DNA from: Mucidula mucida
Lineage: Eukaryota; Basidiomycota; Agaricomycetes; Agaricales; Physalacriaceae
NCBI GenBank assembly: GCA_015501055.1
Contig: JADNYV010001037.1
Span: 1 to 10,267, forward strand
Reading direction: 5' to 3'
Length of the DNA: 10,267 nt
Positions 1-6,948 of the stretch are shown one piece after another; the first letter of the stretch is position 1; the number at the start of each line of letters is the position of its first letter. The translations under genes were made by a program, and so were the position numbers. The notes beneath the pieces are model-generated. The model made no database searches and had not been told where the DNA came from. It saw only the letters and a program-made list of their open reading frames with translations.

Positions 1-301
1 TCTCGGAATTGACGGGGAAATATTGTCTTTCAAGTCTAAGATCAGGATCAGGTCGCGCCAAGTGATCGGTACAGCTTGACCACTAACCACGACCATTCCG
101 ATCTTGGGCGTAGTTACACCAGCGCGCACCCTTGCACTCCCACTCTCTGGCGACTCTAGACGACCTGAATGTACTTGGATGTTACTCTGTAGTCTGAAGA
201 ATACGGATTCCGACGGTTCTTGGGCGCCTGAACACGTTGATTCACCTACTTGTCGCGTCAACGCTCGTCGAGGACCCTGACCATCGATAGCACGAGGATC
301 T
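1..301. other. no recognisable gene
   Basis: I see no recognisable gene in this stretch. Short open stretches exist, but none shows a family motif, and no convincing splice sites or promoter elements are visible. It may be the continuation of the broken gene that follows, since open stretches in changing frames occur on both sides of position 300. Confidence 0.4.
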
Positions 302-679
302 ATGACGTGTCTGGAGGCCTCACAATCTTATCTTGACTCTCGCGGGTGCGGGGAAATGACGTGGGACATCATGCGTCCCTCCGATACCTTTGGCAAAAAA
401 GTGTTTCCCGGGTCGAAATACGCCAATCTGATTGCTGCACTGTCTTGTCATGCTTCTACTACGCGATGTCGCAACTCTACTTGGCCAGAGAAGCTCCCAA
501 AATCGATGATGAACGCAAATTGATTGTGGCACAGGCAAGGTTCGTGCCTTTACCATAGTTCAAACGCCTCAGTTTCAGGCTGACCATGTGATGCTGGATC
601 AGGATATAAGCGGCGACTTCTGTCCGCGTTCAGAACGGCGCCGCGAAGCGGTTCGCATCATCGCCCAGAAATGAGATCT

Positions 680-739
680 GTAAGTTATTCTAATTCTCCG
701 TTTCTAAATGGCTCCATATGACTCACATCATATATTCAG
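680..739 (+). other. probable spliceosomal intron, 60 bp
   Basis: The intron begins with GTAAGT and ends with ATATTCAG, with a TGACTCAC-like branch region about 15 bases before the end. It separates two stretches that lie in the same frame after splicing, although the upstream one carries a TGA just before the donor. Confidence 0.5.
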
Positions 740-832
740 GGACTACCCTGATAATGATCGAAGAACTTTGAACGTTGGAAGCCTGGCTGAAATACGTTGG
801 GAAACCACCAAGAATGCATTTGCGAGCAGGAG

Positions 833-881
833 GTAAGTTCCATTAGTTTTAGTCTGACCACTTGTGAGTTCCTGTGACAAG
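833..881 (+). other. probable spliceosomal intron, 49 bp
   Basis: The donor is GTAAGT, an internal TCTGAC fits a basidiomycete branch site, and the acceptor is GACAAG. Using this acceptor joins the two flanking exons in one open frame. The more distal CAAAG acceptor at 900-901 would give an immediate stop, so the first is preferred. Confidence 0.5.
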
Positions 882-1104
882 TCTTGCACCTCAATTCAAA
901 GCTCTGTCTAATGTTCTTTCACATCGCCGCTACAAGCTCAGGGAGGCGAATTCGCGTAGGACTTTGGAAACGGCCGCGCGTGGCGGCACAATAATTCCTT
1001 ACAACTTCCGAAAGTGCTCGCCGTGAACGGACATGTGCCATCACGGCTTCTGTATATCCGAACCTCTTTACGTTTTATTTGGAGCCTGGAGTCCCTGGAG
1101 CAGC

Positions 1105-1175
1105 AATAAAAGGCAGCGGGAATCCTCCAAACCTATCATCACCCTTCTCTCCTTCGCTCTCTCTTACTATCTCTG

Positions 1176-1209
<34 letters not shown>

Positions 1210-1220
1210 TTCTCTTTGAG
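1105..1220 (+). promoter_or_regulatory. probable promoter: TATA-like box and CT-rich start region
   Basis: AATAAAAGG at 1105-1113 resembles a TATA box. About 30 bases downstream begins a long pyrimidine-rich stretch (roughly 1127-1215), the usual arrangement around transcription starts in filamentous fungi. It would drive transcription to the right, into the region of short exons from 1361. No expression evidence is available, and the same AATAAA letters could be a polyadenylation signal for the remnant ending at 1026. Confidence 0.4.
1177..1207. repeat. (CT)15 microsatellite
   Basis: An uninterrupted CT dinucleotide run of 31 bases lies inside a longer pyrimidine-rich region. It reads as Ser-Leu repeats in one frame of a 200-codon ORF, but low-complexity translation of this kind is not evidence of coding. 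A purine/pyrimidine strand asymmetry of this type is common in fungal 5' leaders. Confidence 0.95.
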
Positions 1221-1360
1221 GCTTCTTTTCTCACTGACTGCAGCAGTCCTCCCGACGTCGTCGCCATCGCCTTCCGGACGCGCCAAAAGCGTGACCGCTT
1301 ATTTCGTTGATCGTCACAGGTCGGTCTCTTCCTTCTACCATCATCTCACATCGCTGAACT

Positions 1361-1851
1361 ATGTTGTCCTCAGCTCCGTCGCTCACCCGCCTTTCGATGC
1401 TCCCGTTAGTTTTTTGTCCTCTACTGTTTGCGACGAGTGTTCTAATGCTCTTTGCAGGTGTACGCGCGCTCCCGCCTTCGACGTTGACTGGCGACTCTGG
1501 TCTCTGAGCCAAGATGACCAGCATGGTGCGTTGTTCGTAGTCGTCCCAGTGAACACCCTACTTACCTCTTGTTATTCAGTCCTGCACCTCCACGGTACGT
1601 CGCACTGCTCATACTGGACTTGGCCTCACCATTGATACAGGCGCTCACGGCAATTCTCTTCGGCGTCATTCTGTTCACTGACCACATGCTAGGAACGGCA
1701 GGTGAGCTCGAGCCATGTCATTACCTTCCTCGTTGTTTAACCTTCATCAAGTGGACGGTGCTGTTCACCTGCCGCCTATGTTCTTTTACTTTTGTTTGCG
1801 TCTTGCACTGGCAACGGTTCCATCAACTCATGGAGACCACTTGGCTACGTG
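1361..1851 (+). other. possible short-exon gene, unknown product
   Basis: Downstream of the promoter-like region there is a run of intron-shaped segments: 1405-1457 (GTTAGT...TTTGCAG with TCTAAT), 1526-1579 (GTGCGT...TTATTCAG), 1595-1640 (GTACGT...GATACAG) and 1702-1751 (GTGAGC...ATCAAG). Between them are exons of 68, 15 and 61 bases. Starting at ATG 1514 (context CAAGATG), the joined exons stay open through the last three introns. They give about 64 codons with two hydrophobic stretches, ALTAILFGVILF and PPMFFYFCLRLALA, and end at a TGA overlapping the GTGAAC at 1855. Starting at ATG 1361 gives a different product of about 56 codons that stops within the 61-base exon. I recognise neither. 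This may be a small membrane protein, a spliced leader or noncoding transcript, or chance; intron density alone is not proof. Confidence 0.25.
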
Positions 1852-2290
1852 CCGGTGAACACTAGTTTGGTTTCGTGCCGACTCGGATCTATGGGACGAC
1901 GCGCTGCTCACATTCGACTGGAATTGGACTCGAAATTGACACAGGCATCGTCTTTCGCCGTGGCTCTGAGTCGACTGCCTTTCATTCGGACGTGACCAGA
2001 TCAGGAGCTCCAACGCGCTAAGGCATGTCGCCATTTACTCCTTGCATTCCGAATTGACTCATTTCATTGCCCGTAGGCTGTTAAACGTTAAACGGTTTCG
2101 GTCTTCAACATAGGTGAGGTATTTCCTTACACTCATCATTGCCTAGGGTTTATTGAGGCCTGCAGAGAGACTCGACGCTCTGGCCACCATTAGCCGTTCT
2201 GTTCTCAACGGATAACTTGACCCTTGTACCAAGTATGACTTTACGGACGACGCGTCTGTGCTGTTCCCGGGATAGAGTCTATTCGTAGCG
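1852..2290. other. no recognisable gene
   Basis: Short open stretches and weak splice-like signals are present, for example GTGAAC at 1855 to ACACAG at 1944. The segment around 1907-1944 resembles the intron at 1595-1640 in sequence, suggesting a small old duplication. No frame gives a recognisable protein. One stretch near 2235-2272 reads YDFTDDASVLFPG before a stop and precedes a good intron, so it may be an exon remnant. Confidence 0.35.
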
Positions 2291-2342
2291 GTAGGTTTTT
2301 TTGATTCAACGTTGACCGCCGTATGTTGACTTTCCCATTCAG
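2291..2342 (+). other. probable spliceosomal intron, 52 bp
   Basis: GTAGGT donor, a T-run, an internal GTTGAC that could serve as branch site, and a CCCATTCAG acceptor. An alternative acceptor two bases later (AG at 2343-2344) would start the next exon exactly at a frame reading LHLGDYVDKTSSGVYRECVD. Confidence 0.5.
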
Positions 2343-2344
2343 AG

Positions 2345-2458
2345 TTGCATTTGGGTGATTATGTGGACAAAACTTCTTCGGGTGTGTATAGGGAATGTGT
2401 GGACGCGATTTTGCATCGGACGACACGATTTCGGAAGGTCGACGCCTTGTTACTTTGA
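2345..2458 (+). pseudogene. probable exon remnant, unknown product
   Basis: Directly after the preceding intron there is a 37-codon open stretch beginning LHLGDYVDKTSSGVYRECVD and continuing with a basic segment (HRTTRFRKVDALLL) before TGA at 2456-2458. Its balanced, charged composition is unlike the low-complexity frames around it, so it may be a former exon. No family is recognised. No donor site was found before the stop, so either the gene ended here or the frame has been broken. Chance remains possible. Confidence 0.25.
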
Positions 2459-2470
2459 TGCACGCGAAGC

Positions 2471-2492
2471 CAGCATGGTACTTTCTTTCGCG
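2471..2492 (+). repeat. copy 1 of a dispersed 22/23-bp repeat
   Basis: This 22-base segment (CAGCATGGTAC followed by TTTCTTTCGCG) recurs at 8625-8647 with a single extra G between those two parts. In the second copy the ATG is followed directly by a GTACGT donor; here the missing G gives GTACTT, a weaker donor. The flanks do not obviously match beyond the segment. Confidence 0.7.
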
Positions 2493-2568
2493 TAACGCCC
2501 TCCTTATCCTTGTTAACGCGACCAGTAGTAGGTCTCGGTTGCAAGCGCAGTGAGAGTTGTTTCTTCAG

Positions 2569-2623
2569 GTATGTTTTCTTCTCTTCTTTATTTCTCTACC
2601 GAGGGCTGAGTTGTTCCCTATAG
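2569..2623 (+). other. probable spliceosomal intron, 55 bp
   Basis: GTATGT donor followed by a long pyrimidine stretch, an internal GGCTGAG that can act as branch site, and a CCCTATAG acceptor. It is followed immediately by the heptad-repeat exon. Confidence 0.55.
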
Positions 2624-2664
2624 CTCACGGATGATATTCGAATGCTCACGGACGATATTCGAAT
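2623..2664. repeat. tandem 21-bp duplication
   Basis: Two adjacent 21-base units (GCTCACGGATGATATTCGAAT and a copy with one T-to-C change) are followed by a partial third unit. The unit length equals seven codons and coincides with the heptad duplication of the exon read here. Confidence 0.95.
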
Positions 2665-2743
2665 ACTCAACGACGGAAGGGGAAAGCGGCATAGACAAAG
2701 GATGAAGTTTCGTTACGCTGTACATGACTGCCCGTACATTTAG
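2624..2743 (+). pseudogene. terminal exon or remnant with duplicated heptad
   Basis: Reading from the first base after the acceptor gives 39 codons to TAG at 2741-2743. The first two heptads are LTDDIRM and LTDDIRI, a third starts LND, and the rest is strongly basic (GRGKRHRQRMKFRY). Leucine and isoleucine at heptad spacing suggest the end of a coiled coil. The exon begins exactly at a splice acceptor and the duplicated unit is a whole number of codons, both consistent with real coding sequence. The upstream exon could not be connected in frame, so the gene is incomplete, broken or missed. No family is recognised. Confidence 0.3.
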
Positions 2744-2789
2744 TTGTACTTACTGGATAGACACTTACCATGTTGTTATTCAGCGAACG

Positions 2790-2843
2790 GTAAGCGTTCT
2801 CTCGCTCTCCTTCTACTTACTCCTACTAACGTGTCTTTTACAG
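2790..2843 (+). other. well-formed spliceosomal intron, 54 bp
   Basis: GTAAGC donor, pyrimidine-rich interior, a perfect CTACTAACG branch site about 20 bases from the end, and a TTTTACAG acceptor. This is one of the best intron candidates in the window. The ATG at 2770 lies 20 bases before the donor, but splicing it to the next exon gives a stop after two codons, so the flanking exons are probably noncoding or decayed. Confidence 0.65.
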
Positions 2844-2958
2844 AGAGTGAATCTTCCTCCGGCCCAGTCTGAGTGAGGTGACGCGCCCACATGATGAGTT
2901 AAGCGTCCGCTGCTTGAGTACCCACATGATAATGAATGAAGACTCGCCCGCCTCTCAG

Positions 2959-3055
2959 GTAAGATGTGAGATGGTTCTACTCCGACGTTGTACCAAAAGC
3001 GCTCTTGCGCGAAGTGGTACTCATCATGGGCAATGCTGTTGAGTTAATCTTGTAG
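2959..3055 (+). other. possible intron, 97 bp, containing a hairpin
   Basis: GTAAGA donor, a TGAGTTAATC branch-like segment and a TTGTAG acceptor. Inside it, 2990-3020 forms an imperfect hairpin: GTACCA pairs with TGGTAC and GCGC with GCGC around TCTT. It is longer than the other introns here, so support is moderate. Confidence 0.35.
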
Positions 3056-3324
3056 GGGTGCCGTGCAGTCAGCATCCCATTGCAGCGATCTCTGCCTCGT
3101 ACCTCACTGTCCACTAAGGAGCAACACATCTCGCTCAACATTACCTCTCTATTTCTCGGAGCACAATCGCCTCGGTACTTCTCAGATCTGTCGGTAGACT
3201 AGTTCCCCACTCCCCCTAATTGGTTCCTGCTTCTCAGACACGCCTTGTTTCACAGCATCCCTGGCAAGCCTTGCCCCGCGCTTGCTTATACACCGCGACA
3301 AAACACGCCGTCTTGGGTCTCATG

Positions 3325-3387
3325 GTAGGTCATTAAACTATAACCCTAAATTTCGTCTCGTGTCTTGATGGTGTACTGTACTTACAG
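3325..3387 (+). other. possible intron overlapping the next ORF start, 63 bp
   Basis: GTAGGT donor right after an ATG (3322-3324), and a CTTACAG acceptor. If spliced, the first ATG of the next ORF (3368) is removed. The downstream frame would then be entered from an exon that has no ATG of its own in that frame, and translation from the retained ATG 3322 stops at about 3504. This favours translation of the next gene from ATG 3497. Confidence 0.35.
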
Positions 3388-3949
3388 CGCTCCATATACC
3401 CCGTGTTCTCTGATCTTAATATCCGTATTGCTGTTCTCCATCCATTCTTTGCTGGTGTGTCGCGCTCATTTTACTCGCGCCACATTCCGACTCATCATGT
3501 TTTATGACGTAGAAACCGACCTTCTTTATCCGCATATAGAGCCATTACCGTTTGAATTTCCTCTTAGCCCGATTACACGCGTCGCTGGAGCGATATTTTA
3601 TACTGCCACAAATCCCGACTCGGAAACAAGCGGGGCTTCATGGATTGTCTTGGATGATGGACCGCTCTATGCTGTACCAAAGGAGGAGCTCAGGGTGGGC
3701 TTATATGACAAGTTGAACCAGCTCATAAGTCCATCTCGGAATCACCCGAGGTACGTATATGTTCACACTTTCAGACATCCTGAACAACACCTCTACAGTG
3801 AGGCCAAACCTAAATCACGCTGGCGTCTTCTCACCTTCTTACGACCTTCGTTACCATACATACGCCCTGCCTTACTTTCCTTAGGCCTAGCTCTTGTCGT
3901 GTGGCGCAAATTCCGGAGCCTCATCTCACTCAGGGTGGGTGGTGGCTGA
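3368..3949 (+). CDS. hypothetical small protein, possible C-terminal membrane anchor
   Basis: I do not recognise this protein. The longest form has 193 codons from ATG 3368; the form from ATG 3497 has 150 (MFYDVETDLLYPHIEPLPFE...). I favour 3497 because the first part overlaps an intron candidate and reads as a hydrophobic stretch (LILISVLLFSIHSLLV) that looks incidental, although it could be a signal anchor. From 3497 the protein has a Pro-rich acidic start, a middle with WIVLDDGPLYAVPKEELRVG, a His/Tyr-rich part (YVYVHTFRHPEQHLY), then a basic run and a probable membrane helix near the C-terminus (YIRPALLSLGLALVVW) followed by RKFR. That order suggests a tail-anchored or single-pass membrane protein. 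A polyadenylation signal follows the stop by five bases, which supports a real gene end. It converges with ADA2. A cryptic 26-base GT-AG segment inside is too short to be an intron. Confidence 0.5.
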   Translation: MVYCTYSAPYTPCSLILISVLLFSIHSLLVCRAHFTRATFRLIMFYDVETDLLYPHIEPLPFEFPLSPITRVAGAIFYTATNPDSETSGASWIVLDDGPLYAVPKEELRVGLYDKLNQLISPSRNHPRYVYVHTFRHPEQHLYSEAKPKSRWRLLTFLRPSLPYIRPALLSLGLALVVWRKFRSLISLRVGGG

Positions 3950-3954
3950 TCCCC

Positions 3955-3960
3955 AATAAA
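3955..3960 (+). terminator. polyadenylation signal AATAAA
   Basis: AATAAA lies five bases after the TGA of the preceding ORF. It is suitably oriented to end that transcript, though slightly close to the stop. Confidence 0.45.
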
Positions 3961-4705
3961 AAGTTTGTCTGGGTACAGCGAAGCAGAACGGGGGAAATCA
4001 GTGTTCCCCGGTGAGCCTCGCTGAGTGCCAATGTTTGATCATCGTTGCATAGCGTCTGTTGTCGGTAAAATACAATTCTCTATGCTTGAATATATGATAC
4101 ACATTGTTGCGCACTACTTCTTGGCTACATAGGGCATCTGGTCCAGGTTTGAGACTGGTAAGATAGGTGGAAAACTTGGGTTTCGGGAGTCTCAACACCA
4201 CGTGCATGACCCACGAGAATGCAAAGGAATGGGAAGAGGTTCATGAAAGAATCACTGGGATAAGACTAGGGGAAACATCCGGGCACTCAGCGCAAAAAGA
4301 TAACTGAGTTGAGCAGTCCCGATAGTACTTGACCAGAAATGCTGGGAAATACAGACTTGACACTGGGGGTGATCAGTGAAGCCCGAAAACGAATACATGC
4401 AATACAAATAAGATACAGATGATGCGCGTGCAGATGGATGGAATACAGTGTGAGGTACGGATCGTAGATGGGAGCGTATAAGTGTGTGAGGCATGCGGGT
4501 ATCAGTAACATCAACGTTCGGTCGTTATGGATTCTGACTTGGATGTTAGGCAACACGGGCCCAGGAAGCGAGGGAAGCGATAAGAGTGATGGCCCAGGAA
4601 GCGGCGGTGCGGCCATCGCGATCGAAGGTGTGCGAGAAATTTGGTTGGAATCCTTGACAGGCGATCCGTTCACACTTGCGCCACTGTATGATATAAGCAT
4701 CGGAT
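3961..4705. other. convergent intergenic region
   Basis: The region lies between the 3' end of the small plus-strand gene and the 3' end of ADA2 on the minus strand. ORFs of 137 codons (minus, 4287-4700) and 85 codons (plus, 4468-4725) overlap each other here. Neither has a recognisable motif or splice support. The plus ORF has a Gly/Ser-rich stretch caused by a 13-base direct repeat (GGCCCAGGAAGCG at 4558-4570 and 4591-4603) and runs into the ADA2 3' end. I treat both as unsupported; the region probably holds 3' untranslated sequence of the two flanking genes. Confidence 0.4.
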
Positions 4706-5007
4706 TTACTTCGAGTATAGACTAACTGACCTGGGATTCTGAGAAAGTGTAGGCTCTAGGTTGATCTTAAGGAACCCCGCTTGAACGAGGAAATCCCATA
4801 TACGCGACGTCTTGTTCACGTCGATTTTGACGAGATCGCGCGCTTCGCGTCGTCGAAGCTTCCCTCCGCGCCGTGCGTACTCGCGCACGAGCGTCTCCTT
4901 GATAGCGAGATACGGCTTCGGCAGAATGCGCAGCGATGAGCACAGCCCTTGCTCTCCGGGTGAGAGAAGGTGTAACGAAGGGCTGTTCGCAATATTCAGC
5001 GGTGCAG

Positions 5008-5058
5008 CTACCAAAACGTCAGTAAGCGCGTTGTAGGAATTGCGTCAATGGTACGTAC
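5008..5058 (-). other. ADA2 intron 5, 51 bp
   Basis: GTACGT donor, a CTTACTGAC branch site and a TTGGTAG acceptor. Splicing within a codon gives TARKPPAPLNIANSPSLHLL, the conserved entry to the SWIRM domain. This defines the frame of exon 5 and hence the frameshift inside it. Confidence 0.85.
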
Positions 5059-5226
5059 GTGGTTTCCGCGCAGTTAGGGTCGATGTCCCAGGCCGAGGTG
5101 TGCCTTCACGCTCATGTCCATCGGAGTCAATATGACTGCCACGACGAGATCAGGTCCTGACGACTGACGTCCGCCCGCCCTGTTCTTCTCTACAGCGTAA
5201 TCGCGGTGATTGGCTTTCGCAGTCGC

Positions 5227-5279
5227 CTGTACGTATAACAGTCAATGGCTGCACCATTGACAGATGGAAGTTGACGTAC
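5227..5279 (-). other. ADA2 intron 4, 53 bp
   Basis: GTACGT donor, an ATTGACTG branch-like segment and a GTACAG acceptor. Splicing joins DVQKR to ATAKANHRDY. Confidence 0.8.
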
Positions 5280-5386
5280 CCGTTTCTGCACATCGGTCTT
5301 GTACTTTTCAATGTCACCTGCAGCTTGCAGACCGAGACGCCGGTAGCTCTGGAGTTCTGCAATGCGGTGGCGGAGAAGTGCTTCGT

Positions 5387-5441
5387 CTGATGATGGTGCA
5401 CGTCAGATATACTGCGACGTCATGGAGGGTGTGATTCGTAC
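5387..5441 (-). other. ADA2 intron 3, 55 bp
   Basis: GTACGA donor, a TCTGACG branch site and a CATCAG acceptor. Splicing within a codon gives NDILYEALLRHRI, which restores the conserved Ada2 helix. Confidence 0.85.
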
Positions 5442-5559
5442 ATAAAATATCGTTCGAAAAGTCCTCATAATCTTTCGCAGTTTGCAGCTGAGCGAACGGT
5501 CGTAGTCGATGTAGAATATCTCGCTCCTCTCGGGTCCGCTTCTTGTCCGCAGCTTGCAT

Positions 5560-5606
5560 CTAATGCACGAGTCAGTGATTGTACTTGACAGGAGCAAGAT
5601 GCCTAC
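5560..5606 (-). other. ADA2 intron 2, 47 bp
   Basis: GTAGGC donor, an internal CACTGACTC branch-like segment and a GCATTAG acceptor. Phase 0 splicing joins LLEHKK to MQAADKKR, as expected in Ada2. Confidence 0.85.
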
Positions 5607-6288
5607 CTTTTTATGCTCGAGCAGCCCTCGGTCAAGAATGACTGCTTTTCCATCTAAACGTTTCTTGACGCGCTGCGCATACATTTCCATTAGGGTAAGT
5701 TTAAAGGCGAGGGACTCTTTCGTCTCTATTGGTGGCGGTTGAGTGACTTCCTCGACCTCTTCTTCGTCGCCTGAAGCAATTCCATTGGCACCATCACGGT
5801 CCTCCGACTTGGGACGCACGCTTTCGCGCGCGGCGACGCTGCCGCTTTCTGATGGTGGACGAGTTGGATGATATCCGTTGACAAGACCGTTAACGATTCC
5901 CTGCATGGGGGCAGGTCCCTTGCCTGGTATCCGCCCATTGATATCGTAGGACAACGGAGGTGGCGGTAACGGTTGAGGGTTTCTTCGTTCCTCCTCCCAC
6001 CGTTGCCGTGCCTTGACGTCCAGGTCATTCTCGTCCTCAATTATCTCGTCACCGCCCCATTCGAGACATACACCGAATTCCAAGTCCTTGACGAGATCTT
6101 CCGCTTCGTTGTCGATTTCGTGTTCAAACTCCAAGCGTCCAGGAAAATATCCCTGTATTTCGTGGATGCCGGGAAGAGATACTGGAATCGGTTTAATGGG
6201 AGGAGGGGGAGCTTCGTCCATCTCTTTTCCTGCGGCGCTTTCGTTCCTGGAACTCTGTCTGATCGACAGTGAATTCACGATCCATAGG

Positions 6289-6339
6289 CTGCAGTATTAT
6301 TGAGTATGATGAAGATAATTGAAGAGTTAGAGCGCTTAC
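6289..6339 (-). other. ADA2 intron 1, 51 bp
   Basis: GTAAGC donor and CTGCAG acceptor, removed between NWPIP and PMDREF. This matches the usual continuation after the Ada2 SANT domain. Confidence 0.75.
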
Positions 6340-6646
6340 GGGTATCGGCCAATTCTGTGATTTTATGTAAACTTGGTTGTAGACTTGCTCTTTAGTCCGC
6401 GTGCCGATTGCTTTCCAGTTCCCGAAACCCTGCGAGGGGATCGAATTCATCTCCAGCACTGCGTGTTTGGACTTTGCTTCTGCCACTCACAATCACTCGC
6501 GCCCACCGACGTCGACGTCATCGCCTGGTCCGCACATTTGATCGGACACGCATCACGGAGCATGAGGATGTCCGCGTCGTCAGTGGTGGATGCGTGTTGG
6601 CGTGGGGCGTATGGTGCGTCCTCGGGGGGCATCTCCCTTGGGGCGA

Positions 6647-6760
6647 GGATGCTCCGCGAGGGTCGTCTTCCTTGGATGCGCATCGATGGTCGTCCTCCTT
6701 GGATGCTTGTCGTCCTCCTTGGATGCTCCTCGATGGTCATCCTCCTGGGATGCTCCTCGG
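6647..6760. repeat. 27-bp minisatellite, about 4.3 units
   Basis: Tandem units start at 6647, 6674, 6701, 6721 and 6748, with the core GGATGCTCCTCGATGGTCGT. Four are full or nearly full (27, 27, 20 and 27 bases; the third lacks seven bases) and the fifth is partial, running into a GGT/GGG-rich end. The unit length is a multiple of three, so it reads as a nine-residue repeat in each frame, but no gene can be tied to it. It lies about 90 bases upstream of the eroded ZZ part of ADA2. Confidence 0.9.
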
Positions 6761-6915
6761 GGGATGGTGGTGGTGGGAGGAGAGACGAGTATGTGGCCCC
6801 GGGTAACTCTCGGCAGTTCCCTCAACTCACTCTCGCCTGCCTGGAACCACCAGTGGTTGGTACTGTCATAGTTTCCCCTGCCGTTCCCGGCACGTACTTG
6901 ATTAAAAAAAATTAT

Positions 6916-6948
6916 ACCAAGTCCCACCGTCTGGCAGTGGGACCTGGT
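6916..6948. repeat. hairpin-forming inverted repeat, 12-bp arms
   Basis: ACCAAGTCCCAC (6916-6927) pairs with GTGGGACCTGGT (6937-6948) across a nine-base loop, with one mismatch in twelve. An A-rich run (ATTAAAAAAAATTATA) precedes it, and a smaller GCTAA/TTAGC hairpin follows at 6954-6970. It could be a local palindrome or the end of a small element; no matching second terminus was found in the window. Confidence 0.7.

Larger units (their letters stand above)
302..1026 (+). pseudogene. broken multi-exon gene remnant, unknown product
   Basis: This looks like the remains of a plus-strand gene that I do not recognise. The plausible protein path changes frame twice: an early stretch containing FGKKVFPGSKYANLIAALSC, a second containing YYAMSQLYLAREAPKIDDE, and a third from about 516 containing GKVRAFTIVQ and ERRREAVRIIAQK. 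The third frame meets an in-frame TGA at 672-674, two codons before a good donor (GTAAGT at 680). After the intron the same frame continues with DYPDNDRRTLNVGSLAEIRW, crosses a second intron (833-881) and reads ALSNVLSHRRYKLREANSRR to a stop at 1024-1026. The last two exons join in frame, which supports a former gene. The frame changes and the stop argue that it no longer encodes a full protein. It could instead be several chance ORFs. No domain is identifiable. Confidence 0.35.
4706..6560 (-). pseudogene. ADA2: ADA2, SAGA/ADA transcriptional adaptor, frame-broken
   Basis: Ada2 is the adaptor that links and stimulates the Gcn5 acetyltransferase in the nuclear SAGA and ADA complexes. Exons: 6486-6340, 6288-5607, 5559-5442, 5386-5280, 5226-5059 and 5007-4706 (TAA). 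The first reads GFGNWKAIGTRTKEQ and NWPIP, the end of the SANT domain. The second opens [19 protein letters not shown] and holds [38 protein letters not shown] and [12 protein letters not shown]. The third starts [20 protein letters not shown], the fourth continues HRIAELQSYRRLGL, and the last carries the SWIRM domain (ILPKPYLAIKETLVREYARR, DVNKTSRIWDFLVQAGFLK). All five junctions keep frame, but two single-base indels break it: one extra base in the A-run at 6225-6228 and one missing base near 5147. The N-terminal ZZ finger survives only as scraps such as IKCAD (6528-6542), no start codon is convincing, and SANT lacks several segments. The family assignment is firm; loss of function is inferred and could partly be consensus error. 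Confidence 0.9.

Noticed and set aside
1033..1635. 200-codon plus-strand ORF
   Set aside because: It spans the CT microsatellite (Ser-Leu repeats), starts upstream of the promoter-like box and runs through several good introns, so it is an artefact of low-complexity sequence.
3750..3776. GT-AG segment inside the 3368-3949 ORF
   Set aside because: At about 26 bases it is too short for a spliceosomal intron, and the ORF stays open across it.
4287..4700. 137-codon minus-strand ORF
   Set aside because: It lies downstream of the ADA2 stop, has low-complexity Pro/Leu stretches from a short direct repeat, and shows no motif or splice signal.
5973..6303. plus-strand ORFs of about 96-99 codons
   Set aside because: They are antisense to the conserved Ada2 central exon, whose minus-strand protein is clearly recognisable.
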